Shown: positions 53,206 through 62,957 of the stretch, piece by piece
Numbering within the stretch: position 1 is the first letter of the stretch
How the letters are laid out: the number at the start of each line of letters is the position of its first letter
Assembly: GCA_963575745.1 (NCBI GenBank)
Contig: CAUYUJ010021661.1
Coordinates: 47,501 to 111,500 of the forward strand
Reading direction: 5' to 3'
DNA from: Prorocentrum cordatum
Lineage: Eukaryota; Sar; Dinophyceae; Prorocentrales; Prorocentraceae
DNA: 64,000 nt
Notes under the pieces: generated by a model
Database searches by the model: none
Seen by the model: the letters and a program-made list of their open reading frames with translations, nothing else
Told to the model about the DNA's origin: nothing
Program-made: the position numbers and the translations under genes

Positions 53206-53440
53206 TTGCAGCGCTGGCGTCTACCCCGCTGCCGTATTTGGCCATCAGGTCATGGGTACTCGACGTGCTGACCATGAGGCGCGACGCTGCAGCGGCGGTG
53301 GCAAGCTCTAAGAGAGGCAAATGTTTGACTGCGGTGCTGCAGGCGGTGCACGGCATGACGGAGACAGGGGCGGACTTGAGACGGCAGCTGCTGAAAGAGA
53401 GGATCTCGCTCTGGCTGTCTCAGCCCGCTCCCCACCCTCC
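53206..53440 (+). CDS. Coding-like fragment upstream of the RNase H ORF
   Basis: Plus-strand frame reading AALASTPLPYLAIRSWVLDV, then TMRRDAAAAVASSKRGKCLT and LRRQLLKERISLWL, with well-mixed codons. It lacks its own start because it emerges from the 90-bp repeat. An in-frame join to the fragment at 53565-53745 is possible using a GT donor at about 53421 or a GC donor a few codons on. It may belong to the C-terminal region of the LINE that continues at 53820, or to a separate gene. Confidence 0.4.
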
Positions 53441-53568
53441 TTGCCATCGCTCGGACGTCCATTTCCTGAGCATTTTTCGGTTTCGTGCGTGTTTTTTTCG
53501 CTCGATGGTCCAGGATGGTCCTCGATGGTTCTCGCCGTGAAATAATGCACACGTCCGAGCGATGCCAA
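53441..53568. mobile_element. Inverted-repeat element between two coding fragments
   Basis: 128 bp with ends CCATCGCTCGGACGT and inverse ACGTCCGAGCGATGCC. Related to 49345-49465. Its position between two same-strand coding-like fragments makes an introner-like role possible. Confidence 0.65.
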
Positions 53569-53745
53569 GCCTCGGATCAAGAAGGCCTGGCCCGTTCTGC
53601 TGCGCCGGGTCAAGAACGACACGGCGGTGAAGCGGAGCGACATCAGAGGGCCGATCGCGGCCGTGCAAGCCACCGTGAAACAGGCGGGGGTGGTCGCCCG
53701 AGTCTCCGCTTGTCTGGTCTGGAGAGATTTCGGATGGCACTGTTG
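53565..53745 (+). CDS. Coding-like fragment (LINE-related or unknown)
   Basis: Reads DAKPRIKKAWPVLLRRVKND, then TAVKRSDIRGPIAAVQATVK and a short hydrophobic end before a TGA. Lys/Arg-rich helical character; GC-rich codons. It is separated from the RNase H ORF at 53820 by a frame change and a T10 run, suggesting decay of a once continuous frame. Confidence 0.35.
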
Positions 53746-53819
53746 ATGACTGGCTTTTTTTTTCCGCATTTGGGTGATGAGCAGTTTGGCGCGGCCGTGC
53801 CGGCACAAATTGAGGGTAT

Positions 53820-55046
53820 ATGCTTGGCGCGTTCACGGACGACCGTGTTGCTCTCCAATGGCGTCAGGCTGCTGGTCATGAGGCTGGAGAGGATCTCGCG
53901 GATGGCGCCGACATGACCACCATCAACATCGAGCTGAGCAGGTTCGCGAAGCAGGCTGCCTTAGAGGAGTGGTCCTCGAGCCTGGCCGCCATCGCGGGTG
54001 GGCAATGGACTCGTGAGCGGCTAATCGCCGCAAGCTACGCCTGCCCTTATTTCTGCCCCAGATGTCGTAGGTGTCCCGAAACCCTCGCCCGTAGGATTTG
54101 GAGGTGCCCTGCCAACTCTGGGCACGAGAATTTCGTGACGACTGATTGCTTGGTCCCCGGAGCCCTCGCGAGCCTGGAGGCCCAACCTGACCGTTGGTTT
54201 CGAGGTGTGCCCCTTAGGGACCTCACTGTGCCCAAGTTTGTGGAGACCCCTGAGACTTTCAGGCAGGTCCCTCTTGGGTCTGGCAGGGTGTCCGATTTCT
54301 GTTCCGCTCCTGGAGGCCGCCCGATGTTCGCCTTTGGAGACGGCTCTGGAGGCGAACATTCTGCGGACCCTCGGAGAAGGAGATGCGGCTCGACGATCGT
54401 GGCGTTGTGTCAGGATCCCTCGTCGCCTGGCTTCTGGATCCCGCAGTGTGGGGTCGCGCAGATCCGTTCAGGGCGTAGGCAGACGGTTCCCCGCGCTGAA
54501 ATTCAGGCCTTACGTCTCGCTCTTGAGAATTCGACAGGACCGTGTTATGTGACCGACTGCAAGAGCCTCATCAGTGATTGGCATTCTGGCCGCGCCAATC
54601 TCCCTCGGGGCCCCAACGAAGACCTTTGGGTTCGCGCCTCTAGGGCGCTGGGAGCCCGGGGCCCTGGGGATGGTTTTCTGCTTTGGACGGCCTCGCAGAG
54701 AGAGGACGATGTGCAGCCGCCAACCACGACTTCTAATGCGCTGCTCCGCCAGGGCAACGCCAGTGCCGTCGTCTGGGCGGGTGTCGCGGCCCAGTGGGCC
54801 TGGGATTGGTGCGTGTCGTCCACCCCCCCCTCGACGGACCTGTGGGGCACGACGGCGGCACTGGCGAGATGCAGAGCTCGGCGTGCGTTGCTGCTGGCGC
54901 TCGAGGTTGAGCCGTGGGTCGGAGTGGGAGATCCAACTGCCAAGCAGCCCTGCAAAAGCAAGTTTCAATCGGCCCTGGAGTCCAGCCCAGCCAGCATAAG
55001 GTTCTTCCTTTCGCTGGACGTTGGAGGTGCGGGCATGGCCGTGTGA
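53820..55046 (+). CDS. Zinc-binding segment plus RNase H domain of a LINE
   Basis: 408 codons from ATG 53820. Residues 62-98 contain QWTRERL, then Cys 75, 79, 82 and 85 (CPYFCPRCRRC) and ETLARRIWRCP, a Cys/His-type segment typical between RT and RNase H in non-LTR elements. The RNase H fold begins with FGDGSGG (Asp 174), then PRAEIQAL (Glu 227) and YVTDCKSL (Asp 246). The expected final Asp in the GN..AD signature is absent (GNASAVVWAG), so the enzyme is probably degenerate or uses a variant residue. RNase H would remove the RNA strand during retrotransposition. The C-terminal 100 residues are Ala/Arg/Leu-rich without a known motif. The ATG is unlikely to be the native start; an upstream TGA at 53811 and a T-run show a truncated element. 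Confidence 0.8.
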   Translation: MLGAFTDDRVALQWRQAAGHEAGEDLADGADMTTINIELSRFAKQAALEEWSSSLAAIAGGQWTRERLIAASYACPYFCPRCRRCPETLARRIWRCPANSGHENFVTTDCLVPGALASLEAQPDRWFRGVPLRDLTVPKFVETPETFRQVPLGSGRVSDFCSAPGGRPMFAFGDGSGGEHSADPRRRRCGSTIVALCQDPSSPGFWIPQCGVAQIRSGRRQTVPRAEIQALRLALENSTGPCYVTDCKSLISDWHSGRANLPRGPNEDLWVRASRALGARGPGDGFLLWTASQREDDVQPPTTTSNALLRQGNASAVVWAGVAAQWAWDWCVSSTPPSTDLWGTTAALARCRARRALLLALEVEPWVGVGDPTAKQPCKSKFQSALESSPASIRFFLSLDVGGAGMAV

Positions 55047-55189
55047 TTCTCCCTCGCTGCAGAGTTCTGAAATCCACCTCGACCCAGTGTCTCGTCCCGA
55101 GCTCGATCGTCCGCGTGCTGGACTCGGTTGAAGTTCGGGGCTTGCCCCCCTGAGTACGATGAGGGCTTCGAGGCGGTCGAGGGTGAAGC

Positions 55190-55717
55190 TTGGGTGGGAG
55201 GCGTGAGGCTTCACCCGCCCAACTCGCCCGCTGGAATGAAGTCGTTCGGTCTCGTTTTTTGTACGAGGTGCTGCTTCACTGCCGCGGCCGACGGCAGGAG
55301 GCTCACCAGTCACTGCGCCCCACCCCCACTAAGAAAGGGGGGGGGAACTCAGAGCGAATGATGCGGCGTGGCTCGCCCCCCTCACATCGAGGGCCACCGA
55401 GGGCGATCCTGGCCGCCCAGGCGCGTGATGCCGTCAAGGGTGCGGTCCTGGCGCCCCCCGAGGTGGAGTCTCGGTGCAGCGGAGAGGCCCCGACCCCGGC
55501 CGACCGCCACCCGAGCGCCACGCCCGAGCCCACGTCCATCGGCGAGGACCCACCGCCGATGCCTGCCGCCACCGCTGCCGCCACCACTGCCCTGCCCTCG
55601 TGTGCGGGCCGGGCGGCCAGGGTTGGGTCGGACGTGTGCAGCAGAGGGGGGCAGCAGCAGCAGCAGCAGCAGCAGCAGGACGTGCGCATCCAGTTTGACA
55701 GCGGGGGCAGTGACTGA
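55190..55717 (+). CDS. Hypothetical low-complexity protein with poly-Gln
   Basis: 175 codons ending TGA 55715-55717. The start is ambiguous (ATG 55360 or 55363 fits better after a G-run). The later part has strongly GC3-biased codons and reads AVKGAVLAPPEVESRC, a Pro/Ala-rich segment, then Q9 and DVRIQFDSGGSD. The Gln run comes from a CAG microsatellite. It could be the 3' end of the LINE transcript rather than a host gene. No domain recognised. Confidence 0.35.
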   Translation: MGGRREASPAQLARWNEVVRSRFLYEVLLHCRGRRQEAHQSLRPTPTKKGGGNSERMMRRGSPPSHRGPPRAILAAQARDAVKGAVLAPPEVESRCSGEAPTPADRHPSATPEPTSIGEDPPPMPAATAAATTALPSCAGRAARVGSDVCSRGGQQQQQQQQQDVRIQFDSGGSD

Positions 55718-55755
55718 TCGTTGTGGGCCACGGGAGTGGCAAGGCGACAGAATCC

Positions 55756-56048
55756 TCCTCCTCCTCCTCTTCCTCCTCCTCCTCCTCCTCCTCCTCCTCC
55801 TCCGCCTCCTCCTCCTCCTCCTCCTCCTCCTCCTCCTCCTCTCCTCCTCCGCCGCCGCCGCCGCCGCCGCGCCGCCGCCGCCGCCGCCCCGCCCTCCTCC
55901 TCTCCTCCTCCTCCTCCTCCTCCTCCTCCTCTCCTCCTCCTCCTCCTCCTCCTTCCTCCTCCTCCTCCTCCTCCTCCTCCTCCTCCCTCCTCCTCCTCCT
56001 CCTCCTCCTCCTCCTCCTCCTCCTCCTCCTCTCTCCTCCTCCTCCTCG
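55756..56048. repeat. CTC/CCG trinucleotide array
   Basis: CTC with a CCG block at about 55850-55888. Confidence 0.95.
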
Positions 56049-56174
56049 AGGCCGGGGGATTGTGGAGCCCCTGTGGGTTTCAGACGATTGTTTACGATCT
56101 TTCACGTTGCTCCTCATCATTATTCTGATATTTCCTCTCTCTCGCTTTCTCTCTCTCTCTCTCTCTCTCAATCT
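56049..56174. other. Short unique DNA and CT microsatellite
   Basis: The phrase GGGGGATTGTGGAGCCCCT at about 56053 has an inverted partner at 59440-59462 (GGGGCTCCACAATCCCC), each next to a CTC array. CT repeats at 56135-56170. Confidence 0.6.
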
Positions 56175-58315
56175 CTCCCACTCCCATTCCCATTCCCATT
56201 CCCAATGACATTACCATTACCATTCCCATCCCCATCCCCATACCTCTACCTTTATCTTTACCTTTACCTTTACCATTGCCATTACCATGGCCATTACAAT
56301 TGCCATTGTCATTGCCGTTGCCATTCCCATTGCCATTGCCATTACCAGTGCCGTTGCCATTGCCATTGTATTGCCATTGCCAGTCGCCGCCCCGTTACCA
56401 TTACCGTTACCATTCCCATTACCATCCCCATTACCACTAGACACTACCATTACCATTGCCATTACCATTAGCATTACCAACACCATTGCCATTACCATTA
56501 CCATTACCGCTGCCATCACCATTACAATCCCCATTCCCATCACCATTGCCATTACCGTTGCCGTGACCAGTACCATTTCCATTACCATTACCATTACCAT
56601 TGCCATTATCATTACCACTACCACTACCATTTCCATTCCCGTTCCCGTTCCAATTACCAGCACGATTCCCATTCCCATTCCCATTCCCATCCCCATCCCC
56701 ATCCCCATTACCATTACCATGGCCATTACCATGACCATGACCATGACCATGGCCATGGCCATTGCCATTGCCATTGCTATTGCCATTGCCGTTCCCGTTC
56801 CCATTCCAATTCCCATTGCCATTACCATTACCATTGCCATCGCCGTTGCCATTGCCAGTCGCTACCCCGTTACTATTGCCATAACCATTACCATTACCGT
56901 TACCGTCACCATTACCATTCCCAGTACCATTACCTCTGACATTGCCATTACCATTACCATTACACTTGCCATTGCCAATCGCAACTACCATTACCATTGC
57001 CATTCGCCACTACCAGCCACTACCATTACCATTGCCATTGCCATTGCCATTCGCCACTACCATTACCACTGCCAGTACCATTACCATTCCGATTCACATT
57101 CCCATCCCCAACAACATTACACTTACCATTACCATTACAATTGCCATTGCCATTACCATTGCCTCTACCTTTACCTGTACCCTTACCCTTCATGCCCATC
57201 CCCGTTCCCATTCCCATTCACAGTACCATTACCATTACCATTACCGTTGTCATTACCATTGCCATTGCCATTGCCATGGCCATTACCATTACCGTTGCCC
57301 GCTACCACTATCATTACCGTTACCATTACCAGTACCACTACCATTACTTCTTTCATTACCATTACCATTCGCATTGCCATTGCCATTGCCATTGCCATTC
57401 GCCACTACCATTACCATTGCCAGTACCATGTCCAAAGCCATTGCCATTCCCATGACCATTGACATTACCATTCTCATTTCCATTACCATTACCATTACCT
57501 TTACCTTTACCCTTACCCTTATCATTCCCATTTCCGTTACCACTACCACTACCATTTCCATTCCCGTTCCCGTTCCCATTCCCATTCCCATTCACATTCC
57601 CATTCCCTTCCCATTCCCACTACCATTGCCATTACCATTACACTTACCATTGCCGTTGCCATTGCCAGGGCCATTATCATTGTCATTGCCATTGCCAATC
57701 CCATTGTCATTGTCATTACCATTAGTGTTGCCATTGTCATTGTCATTGCCATTGCCAATCGCTGCCCCGTTACCATTACCATTACCGTCACCATTACCAT
57801 TACCAGTACCATTACTATTACCCATGGCATTACCATTACCATTACCATTACCATTACCATTACCATTGCCATTGCCATTGCCATTGCCATTCGCCACTAC
57901 CACTACCATTGCCAATACCATTTCCATTCCCATTCCCACTCCCATTCCCATTACCATTACCGCTGCCATTACCATTAGAATGCCCGCTCTCATCCCCATT
58001 CCCATTCCCAATACCATTACCATTGCCATTCCCATTACCATTACCAGTGCCATTACCATTACCACTACCACTACAATTTCCATTCCCGTTCCCGTTCCCA
58101 TTCCCACTCCCATTCCCATTACCATTACCATTGCCATTACCATTACCACTGTCATTGCCATTGCCATTACCATTACCATTACCTTTACCTCTACCTTTAC
58201 CCTTACCATTACCATTGCCATGTCCATTACCATTGCCATTGCCATTGTCATTGCCATTCCCATTGCCATTGCCATTACGGTTGCCATTGCCATTGTCTTT
58301 GCCTCGCTACCCCGT
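56175..58315. repeat. CCATTA/CCATTG hexamer array
   Basis: About 2.1 kb of six-base units, mainly CCATTA, CCATTG, CCATTC and CCACTA, in patchy blocks, with CCTTTACC variants and phrases such as GCCCCGTTACCATTACC recurring. Pro/Leu/Ile/Thr and Met/Val/Asn/Gly frames are artefacts. Not a known telomere sequence. Confidence 0.97.
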
Positions 58316-58429
58316 TACGGCAGCCTCAAGACGACGCAGGGAACGGGCGGGCACTACGGATGCGCTTAGCTATGAATGCCATAGACTCAGGTAGGACATA
58401 TGAGTTAATGTTTGCAGCCATGGCGTAGG

Positions 58430-58880
58430 ACATGGTGCATTAGATGTGCCAACAGGGCGCTTTGATAGTGCCTGATGCGCTATTTAAGGATGATCATTGC
58501 GATGGTGCAGTAGATGTGCCAACGGGGCGCTTTGATAGGTGTGTTGTAATTAGTTGCAGCTGTGGTTTCATGGTGGGCGCCATGAATTGTTCGGGTGTTT
58601 AGCTCTGGCGCGGGCTTAGGGCTGACTAACGCGCAGGTGCAGCATATGTGCCAACGCGACTCTAGCTTTACGTACTTTACTGCAACGTGGAGTATAATAC
58701 TCCATAGATGGTGCATTAGATGTGCCAGCGGGGCGCTTTGATAGTGCGTGGTGCGCTATTTGGGGATGGTCTTTGCGATGATACACTAGATGTGCCACTG
58801 GGGCGCTTTTCGCGTTATTTACATTATTTCAGCGTGGCTTTAGACTTATGTACTTTCCTTCAGCGCGGTGTATTGTACTC
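58430..58880. repeat. Degenerate 69-78 bp repeat
   Basis: TAGATGTGCCAACGGGGCGC and TTTGATAGTGC..GTGCGCTATTT recur at about 58441, 58510, 58709 and 58786. No gene. Confidence 0.75.
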
Positions 58881-59470
58881 CAACACTTATGCGAGATCTG
58901 ATTGTTCATGCGTCGTTTAAAAAGTCTTTTCGTTCCCTCCACTTCCTCCTTACCTCTCCCCCTCCCTCCCCCCTCATGTTCCGCGCTGCCCCCCTGGCCG
59001 TCGGTTCCTCGCGGCCCGATGGGCCCCGTGCCACTCGGGCTCCGACGGTGGAGGAGGGGGAGAGGTAGGAGAAGGAGGAGGAGGAGGAAGAGGAGGAGGA
59101 GGAGGAGGAGGAGGAGGAGGAGGACGAGGAGAAGGATGAGGAGGAGGAGGAGGAGGGAGGAGAGGATTTTCATCCCCCCCCCCCCGAAAAAAAAAAAATA
59201 AAAAAAAAAAACGAAAAAAAGGCGGATCCGCCCAGATTTTTTTTTTTTTTTTTTTTTTTCCTGGGGGGGGGGGGGAGGGGGCCAAACAACGAAAATGGTA
59301 TTGTTCCTTTTGGAGGAGGAGGAGGAGGAGGAGGAGGAGGAGGAGGAGGAGGAGAGAGGAGGCCGCCACAGAGCACGCATATCTCATTGAAATAGACGCG
59401 CGAACTCAGTGTGAAAGCCTCGCTTTGGCGCCTTCGACCCCGAGGGGCTCCACAATCCCCCGTTCGTCCT
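58881..59470. repeat. GAG arrays flanking a homopolymer hairpin
   Basis: GAG at about 59050-59160 and 59310-59355. Between them: C13, A-rich tract (about 40 nt), the perfect palindrome GGCGGATCCGCC near 59221, T23, G13. The halves can pair along their whole length. Confidence 0.85.
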
Positions 59471-60005
59471 CTCTCCTCCTCCTCCTCCTCCTCCTCCTCC
59501 TCCTCCTCCTCCTCCTCCTCCTCCTCCTCCTCCTCCTCCTCCTCCTCCTCCTCCTCCTCACCTCCTCCTCCTCTCCTCCTCCTCCTCCTCCTCCCTCCTC
59601 CTCCTCCTCCTCTCCTCCTCCTCGCTCCTCCTCCTCCTCCTCCTCCTCCTCCTCCTCCTCCTCCTCCTCCTCCTCCTCCTCCTCCCTCCTCCCTCCTCCC
59701 TCCTCCTCCCCCTCCTCCCTCCTCCCTCCTCCCCATCCTCCCTCCTCCCTCCTCCTCCTCCTCCCCCCTCCCTCCTCCTCCCTCCTCCCTCCTCCCTCCC
59801 CTCCTCCCTCCTCCCCTCCTCCCTCCTCCCTCCTCTCCCTCCTCCTCCTCCTCCCTCCTCCCTCCTCCCTCCTCCCTCCATCCCTCCTCCCTCCCTCTCC
59901 TCCTCCCTCCTCCCTCCTCCTCCTCCTCCTCCTCCTCCTCCCTCCTCCTCCTCCTCCTCCTCCTCCTCCTCCTCCTCCTCCTCCTCCTCCTCCTCATCCT
60001 CCTCT
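59471..60005. repeat. CTC array with CCTCCCT variants
   Basis: CTC interleaved with TCCCTCC heptamers in the middle third. Confidence 0.95.
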
Positions 60006-60008
60006 TCC

Positions 60009-60280
60009 GCCTCCGATCGTGTTTCGACGTGTTGCTGCCATTTCGCATGCAAGTTCTGATGGCAGGCTGGGCCTGCACCCTGCCTGAACAGCCCATCACG
60101 TGCGGGAGTGGTGCGCGCCATCGACGGGTGAATTTTTCTGATGCGAATGAAACAGCACTTGTATGCGTGTACATTAAGGTGCGCAATTGCGCACACATGC
60201 GTTGTGCAAAACAGCCTCTGTACATTGACACGGTTTCGGGCCACGCACTGGAACTCGCACAAGAAAGCGGATCCTGGTGA
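60009..60280 (+). CDS. Possible exon or decayed fragment (uncertain)
   Basis: After the CTC array one plus frame continues to TGA at 60278-60280 and reads ACTLPEQPITCGSGARHRRV, then NETALVCVYIKVRNCAHM and DTVSGHALELAQESG. Mixed composition, no repeat character, no start codon. The minus strand of the same DNA is also coding-like, so strand is not settled. Confidence 0.22.
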
Positions 60281-60872
60281 ATACGGGATCCTGGTGTCTA
60301 CGCGTTCCATGGACTCCCGGGAAACATGGGGAAACAAGTATACACCACACCACCCCGACGTCGTCCCCGACCGCCTCAAAAAGTCCTGGGATTGAAAAAC
60401 AACCCGCCCCTGGCAATGTATCTGCTCCAGTTCTGAATCTGCCAGCAGGAGCTGACATTGCCCCGACGTCGAATGATTGTTGCTCATCCTCCTCCACCTC
60501 CTCCCCTCCCCTTGGTGGAGGGCATGCCAACACAACTCGGCTCGCGAGGCTGATAATCACAGATAGGGTTCCGTGTGGCAGCCGAAGGTGGCTCAACGTC
60601 AGGAAGAAAGGCATGCCCATTTTCTTCTGGGAGAACCCAGCATCACCAACATGTGGCAATAACGTGCCCGCAATAACACTAATGAGACGGGGCGCTGTCG
60701 TGACAATGACAGTCTTGTCATCCGCCATATATATAGACATACATATATCACCGTTCGATTCAAATCCGTCTGCTTGCATGGAAGAGGGATGGGGCAGAAG
60801 AACCTGGAACCAACACACAATGAAAGCGAAAGGCCTGCTGCATCCGTTCAGCAAATCTGAATGAGCCGGCAT
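60174..60872 (-). CDS. Hypothetical protein, minus-strand ORF of 232 codons
   Basis: Starts MPAHSDLLNGCSRPFAF and contains hydrophobic stretches (LISVIAGTLLPHVGDAGF; LSVIISLASRVVLACPPP) and an acidic patch (GGEEVEEDEQQ). Mixed codons. It continues the strand of the coding-like segments at 61241-62957 and may be the last exon of the same gene. An opposite-strand ORF of 195 codons (60277-60864) looks less protein-like. No domain recognised. Confidence 0.35.
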   Translation of the reverse strand: MPAHSDLLNGCSRPFAFIVCWFQVLLPHPSSMQADGFESNGDICMSIYMADDKTVIVTTAPRLISVIAGTLLPHVGDAGFSQKKMGMPFFLTLSHLRLPHGTLSVIISLASRVVLACPPPRGGEEVEEDEQQSFDVGAMSAPAGRFRTGADTLPGAGCFSIPGLFEAVGDDVGVVWCILVSPCFPGVHGTRRHQDPVFTRIRFLVRVPVRGPKPCQCTEAVLHNACVRNCAP

Positions 60873-61240
60873 GCGTTTGTTTTAACGTCCCGTCGCAAAG
60901 GCAAAGCGAAGTACAGCAGCAGTAGTCTGGCTGATGGGGCCGCATCGGCGCCACACAGCATCTGGGGCAAGGAGAACACGCAACCCATGGTCATCACGGC
61001 CCTGCGGCTGGCCGACTAAGACGGCCGCCGGCGCGAGCCACCAGGGCAGCCGCGCGTGCCAGGAGATAAAGCAAAAGCGTACCACAGCGGCCAGGTCGCA
61101 AGCGGCACTCCGCCGCGTGCATTAGACGGGGGTCCGGAGACTGCTGGAAACAACGCCGCACCAAAAAAGCTGGCTCTGAACCAGAACCACGCGGTTCTGC
61201 AAGCAGGTCGCGAGCAGACAGACTCATCGGCTTTGCTATG

Positions 61241-61654
61241 CTAGCACGAGGCTTGAGGTAAGAACCCCCGAGACCCTCGCCAACAGCACCCTACAAGGCC
61301 GCCACGGCTCTGGTCACTGCGTCGGGGCCCAGTGGGACTGGGCCAAAAAACGGGCACAGGTAGCCTCTTCTTTGGGAGCTTGCCCGTGTCCAAATAGTCC
61401 CACGCCTTCTGCATGCACATGAATTCGCTTCCCTCCTCCGCGAACTGGACCTCCCCGCCGCGCCGCGACTTCTTCTCGACGTTCTCTGCGACCTGCGCGG
61501 CATTTGCCGGCGCCTGCACGCAGCGGCCGTAGCCCTGCCACGTCATGATGGCGCCGCGAGGAAAATTCTGCCCCATGTCCTGCGCGTTGGCGCATGCAGT
61601 GTTGGAATCCCAGAGATCCCCCACTATGAGCGGCCTGATGATCGCGTCTTGCAT
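61241..61654 (-). CDS. Coding-like segment of an unknown minus-strand gene
   Basis: Reads IIRPLIVGDLWDSNTACANA, MTWQGYGRCVQAPANAAQ, VAENVEKKSRRGGEVQFAEE and FMCMQKAWDYLDTGKLPKKR, then a Pro-rich stretch and a degenerate end. Composition and codons are those of a soluble protein. The likely coding part is about 61370-61650. Function unknown. Confidence 0.4.
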   Translation of the reverse strand: MQDAIIRPLIVGDLWDSNTACANAQDMGQNFPRGAIMTWQGYGRCVQAPANAAQVAENVEKKSRRGGEVQFAEEGSEFMCMQKAWDYLDTGKLPKKRLPVPVFWPSPTGPRRSDQSRGGLVGCCWRGSRGFLPQASC

Positions 61655-61748
61655 CGGCGGCGCGGGGCGGGGGGATTGCCGGCCAGGTGCCGGTATTCAT
61701 GGCGTAGAAGGGGCCGCACATGAGGCCGATAGAGCAGATGCTGATTGA

Positions 61749-62390
61749 TCACCTCCACCAGTCAATCAAATCCTCCTCGCTGACGCGCCCAGCGGCGTCG
61801 AGCCTGCGCACGGCGGCATGCCGACTGTCGGACATCACGTCAGACAAGATGTCGACCGCGGCCGCGGATGCCTGCGCGAGCTCGGGAGAACCGGAGTATT
61901 CGAGGAGACGCGAGAGGTCCTCCATGGCGACCGCGGGGTGGATGCCTTGTTCTGGATGGGGGTAGTAGGCCGCGTCCCTAGCGAACCTGGAGGCCTCCGC
62001 ACCGATCTCCCCACCCGAGAGGATCCCGCGCAGCTTGGTCGTGCTGGCGGGGGCTAGAGGGCATCGATTCTGGACTGGCAACCACTGCTGGACGGAATTG
62101 CCACGCGCTTGAGCCAGGCCGTTCCACACAGCGAACTCCCCTCGTGTCTGGGCGTCTGCTTGCATGAGAACATCTGGCCCAGGGCTCATGACGCCGTCGA
62201 GGAGGAGACCGTGGACGCTCTCAGGGCACAGGCCCCGGCGCACGGAGCCCCCGATCGCACCGCGCGAGGATCCACGGACGCTGCGTTTGTCCGAGCCGAG
62301 CGCGCACCGAAGGCGGTCCAAATCACGGGCGACATGCACCGTGCCCACGTGATTGAGAGCGTTGCACGACCTTCCGTTGGCCGCCTGCAG
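61749..62390 (-). CDS. Coding-like segment of an unknown minus-strand gene
   Basis: About 210 codons, ending TGA at 61749-61751. Helical, Ala/Leu-rich C-terminus (AMEDLSRLLEYSGSPELAQA, then ASAAAVDILSDVMSDSRHAA and SEEDLIDWW). The middle reads TRGEFAVWNGLAQARGNSVQ. Joining with the segment at 62390-62957 needs a frame change near 62390, through an intron or an indel. No family recognised. Confidence 0.42.
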   Translation of the reverse strand: MQAANGRSCNALNHVGTVHVARDLDRLRCALGSDKRSVRGSSRGAIGGSVRRGLCPESVHGLLLDGVMSPGPDVLMQADAQTRGEFAVWNGLAQARGNSVQQWLPVQNRCPLAPASTTKLRGILSGGEIGAEASRFARDAAYYPHPEQGIHPAVAMEDLSRLLEYSGSPELAQASAAAVDILSDVMSDSRHAAVRRLDAAGRVSEEDLIDWWR

Positions 62391-62957
62391 TTTGAAGCGG
62401 TCAGCAGCGAAGCAGAGGCGTTCTCGGCGTAGCCCGGCAGGACCTCGGTGAACCAGTCCTCGAAGTCACTGCACTTAACCAACGATCGAAACGTGAAATC
62501 GTCGCCACGCAACTCCTTCGTCTTGCGTTCGACCTCGTCGCAGGCGGCCACGGGGTACTCCTTCACAGGCTCTCCGTCATCTTGCTTGAAAGGGCACGGC
62601 GGAAATCCCCCCCTGGCGCTCTTGTTTACGTCCGCATAAGGGTTCATGCCCCTTTGCTTGAGGCCAAGAAGATCGAAAGACTGGCGTACGTTGCTGACTG
62701 GATGATCGAAATCCAAGCCCGAAATAACGCAAGACATTGTAGGGAACGGCCCGCCGCAATGGGGACAGCAGAGGCCCGTGCACTGCCGGCTGCTGGGTCG
62801 GCGGGATGCCACACCCGCGAAGGCATACGCGAGGTGGCGGCGCGCACTTCGATAGCACTTCATCGAGGAAAAGCGGCATGTTCAACCAACCAGCTTTGAT
62901 AGCAATGGAGTTAAACGCGGACATGGAGACGGGGTACTCCGAGTCCCATCGCATCAC
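62390..62957 (-). CDS. Coding-like segment with a Cys-rich zinc-type motif
   Basis: Two frames meet near 62850: the first reads MMRWDSEYPVSMSAFNSIAI, then KAGWLNMPLFLDEVLS; the second reads CTGLCCPHCGGPF, SGLDFDHPVSNVRQSFDLLG, GDDFTFRSLVKCSDFEDWFT. Removing a GTGCGC...CAG segment of about 55 nt joins them in frame, but that is very short for an intron, so a decayed exon is equally likely. CCPHC followed by a conserved-looking Asp/His region suggests a DNA-associated protein, perhaps element-encoded. Family unknown. Confidence 0.42.

Larger units (their letters stand above)
53206..55700 (+). mobile_element. 3' remnant of a second non-LTR retrotransposon
   Basis: Contains the zinc-binding/RNase H ORF with coding-like fragments upstream, and a CAG tail at 55651-55678. 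No RT catalytic YADD is present in the window for this copy, so it is 5'-truncated or rearranged. Different domain order from the LINE at 13-18 kb, hence a different clade. Confidence 0.55.

Noticed and set aside
56175-58315. Interstitial telomere
   Set aside because: CCATTA/CCATTG is not a known telomere unit and the array is too heterogeneous.
60277-60864. 195-codon plus-strand ORF as the coding frame
   Set aside because: The minus-strand frame over the same DNA has a more protein-like composition and agrees with neighbouring segments; neither is certain.
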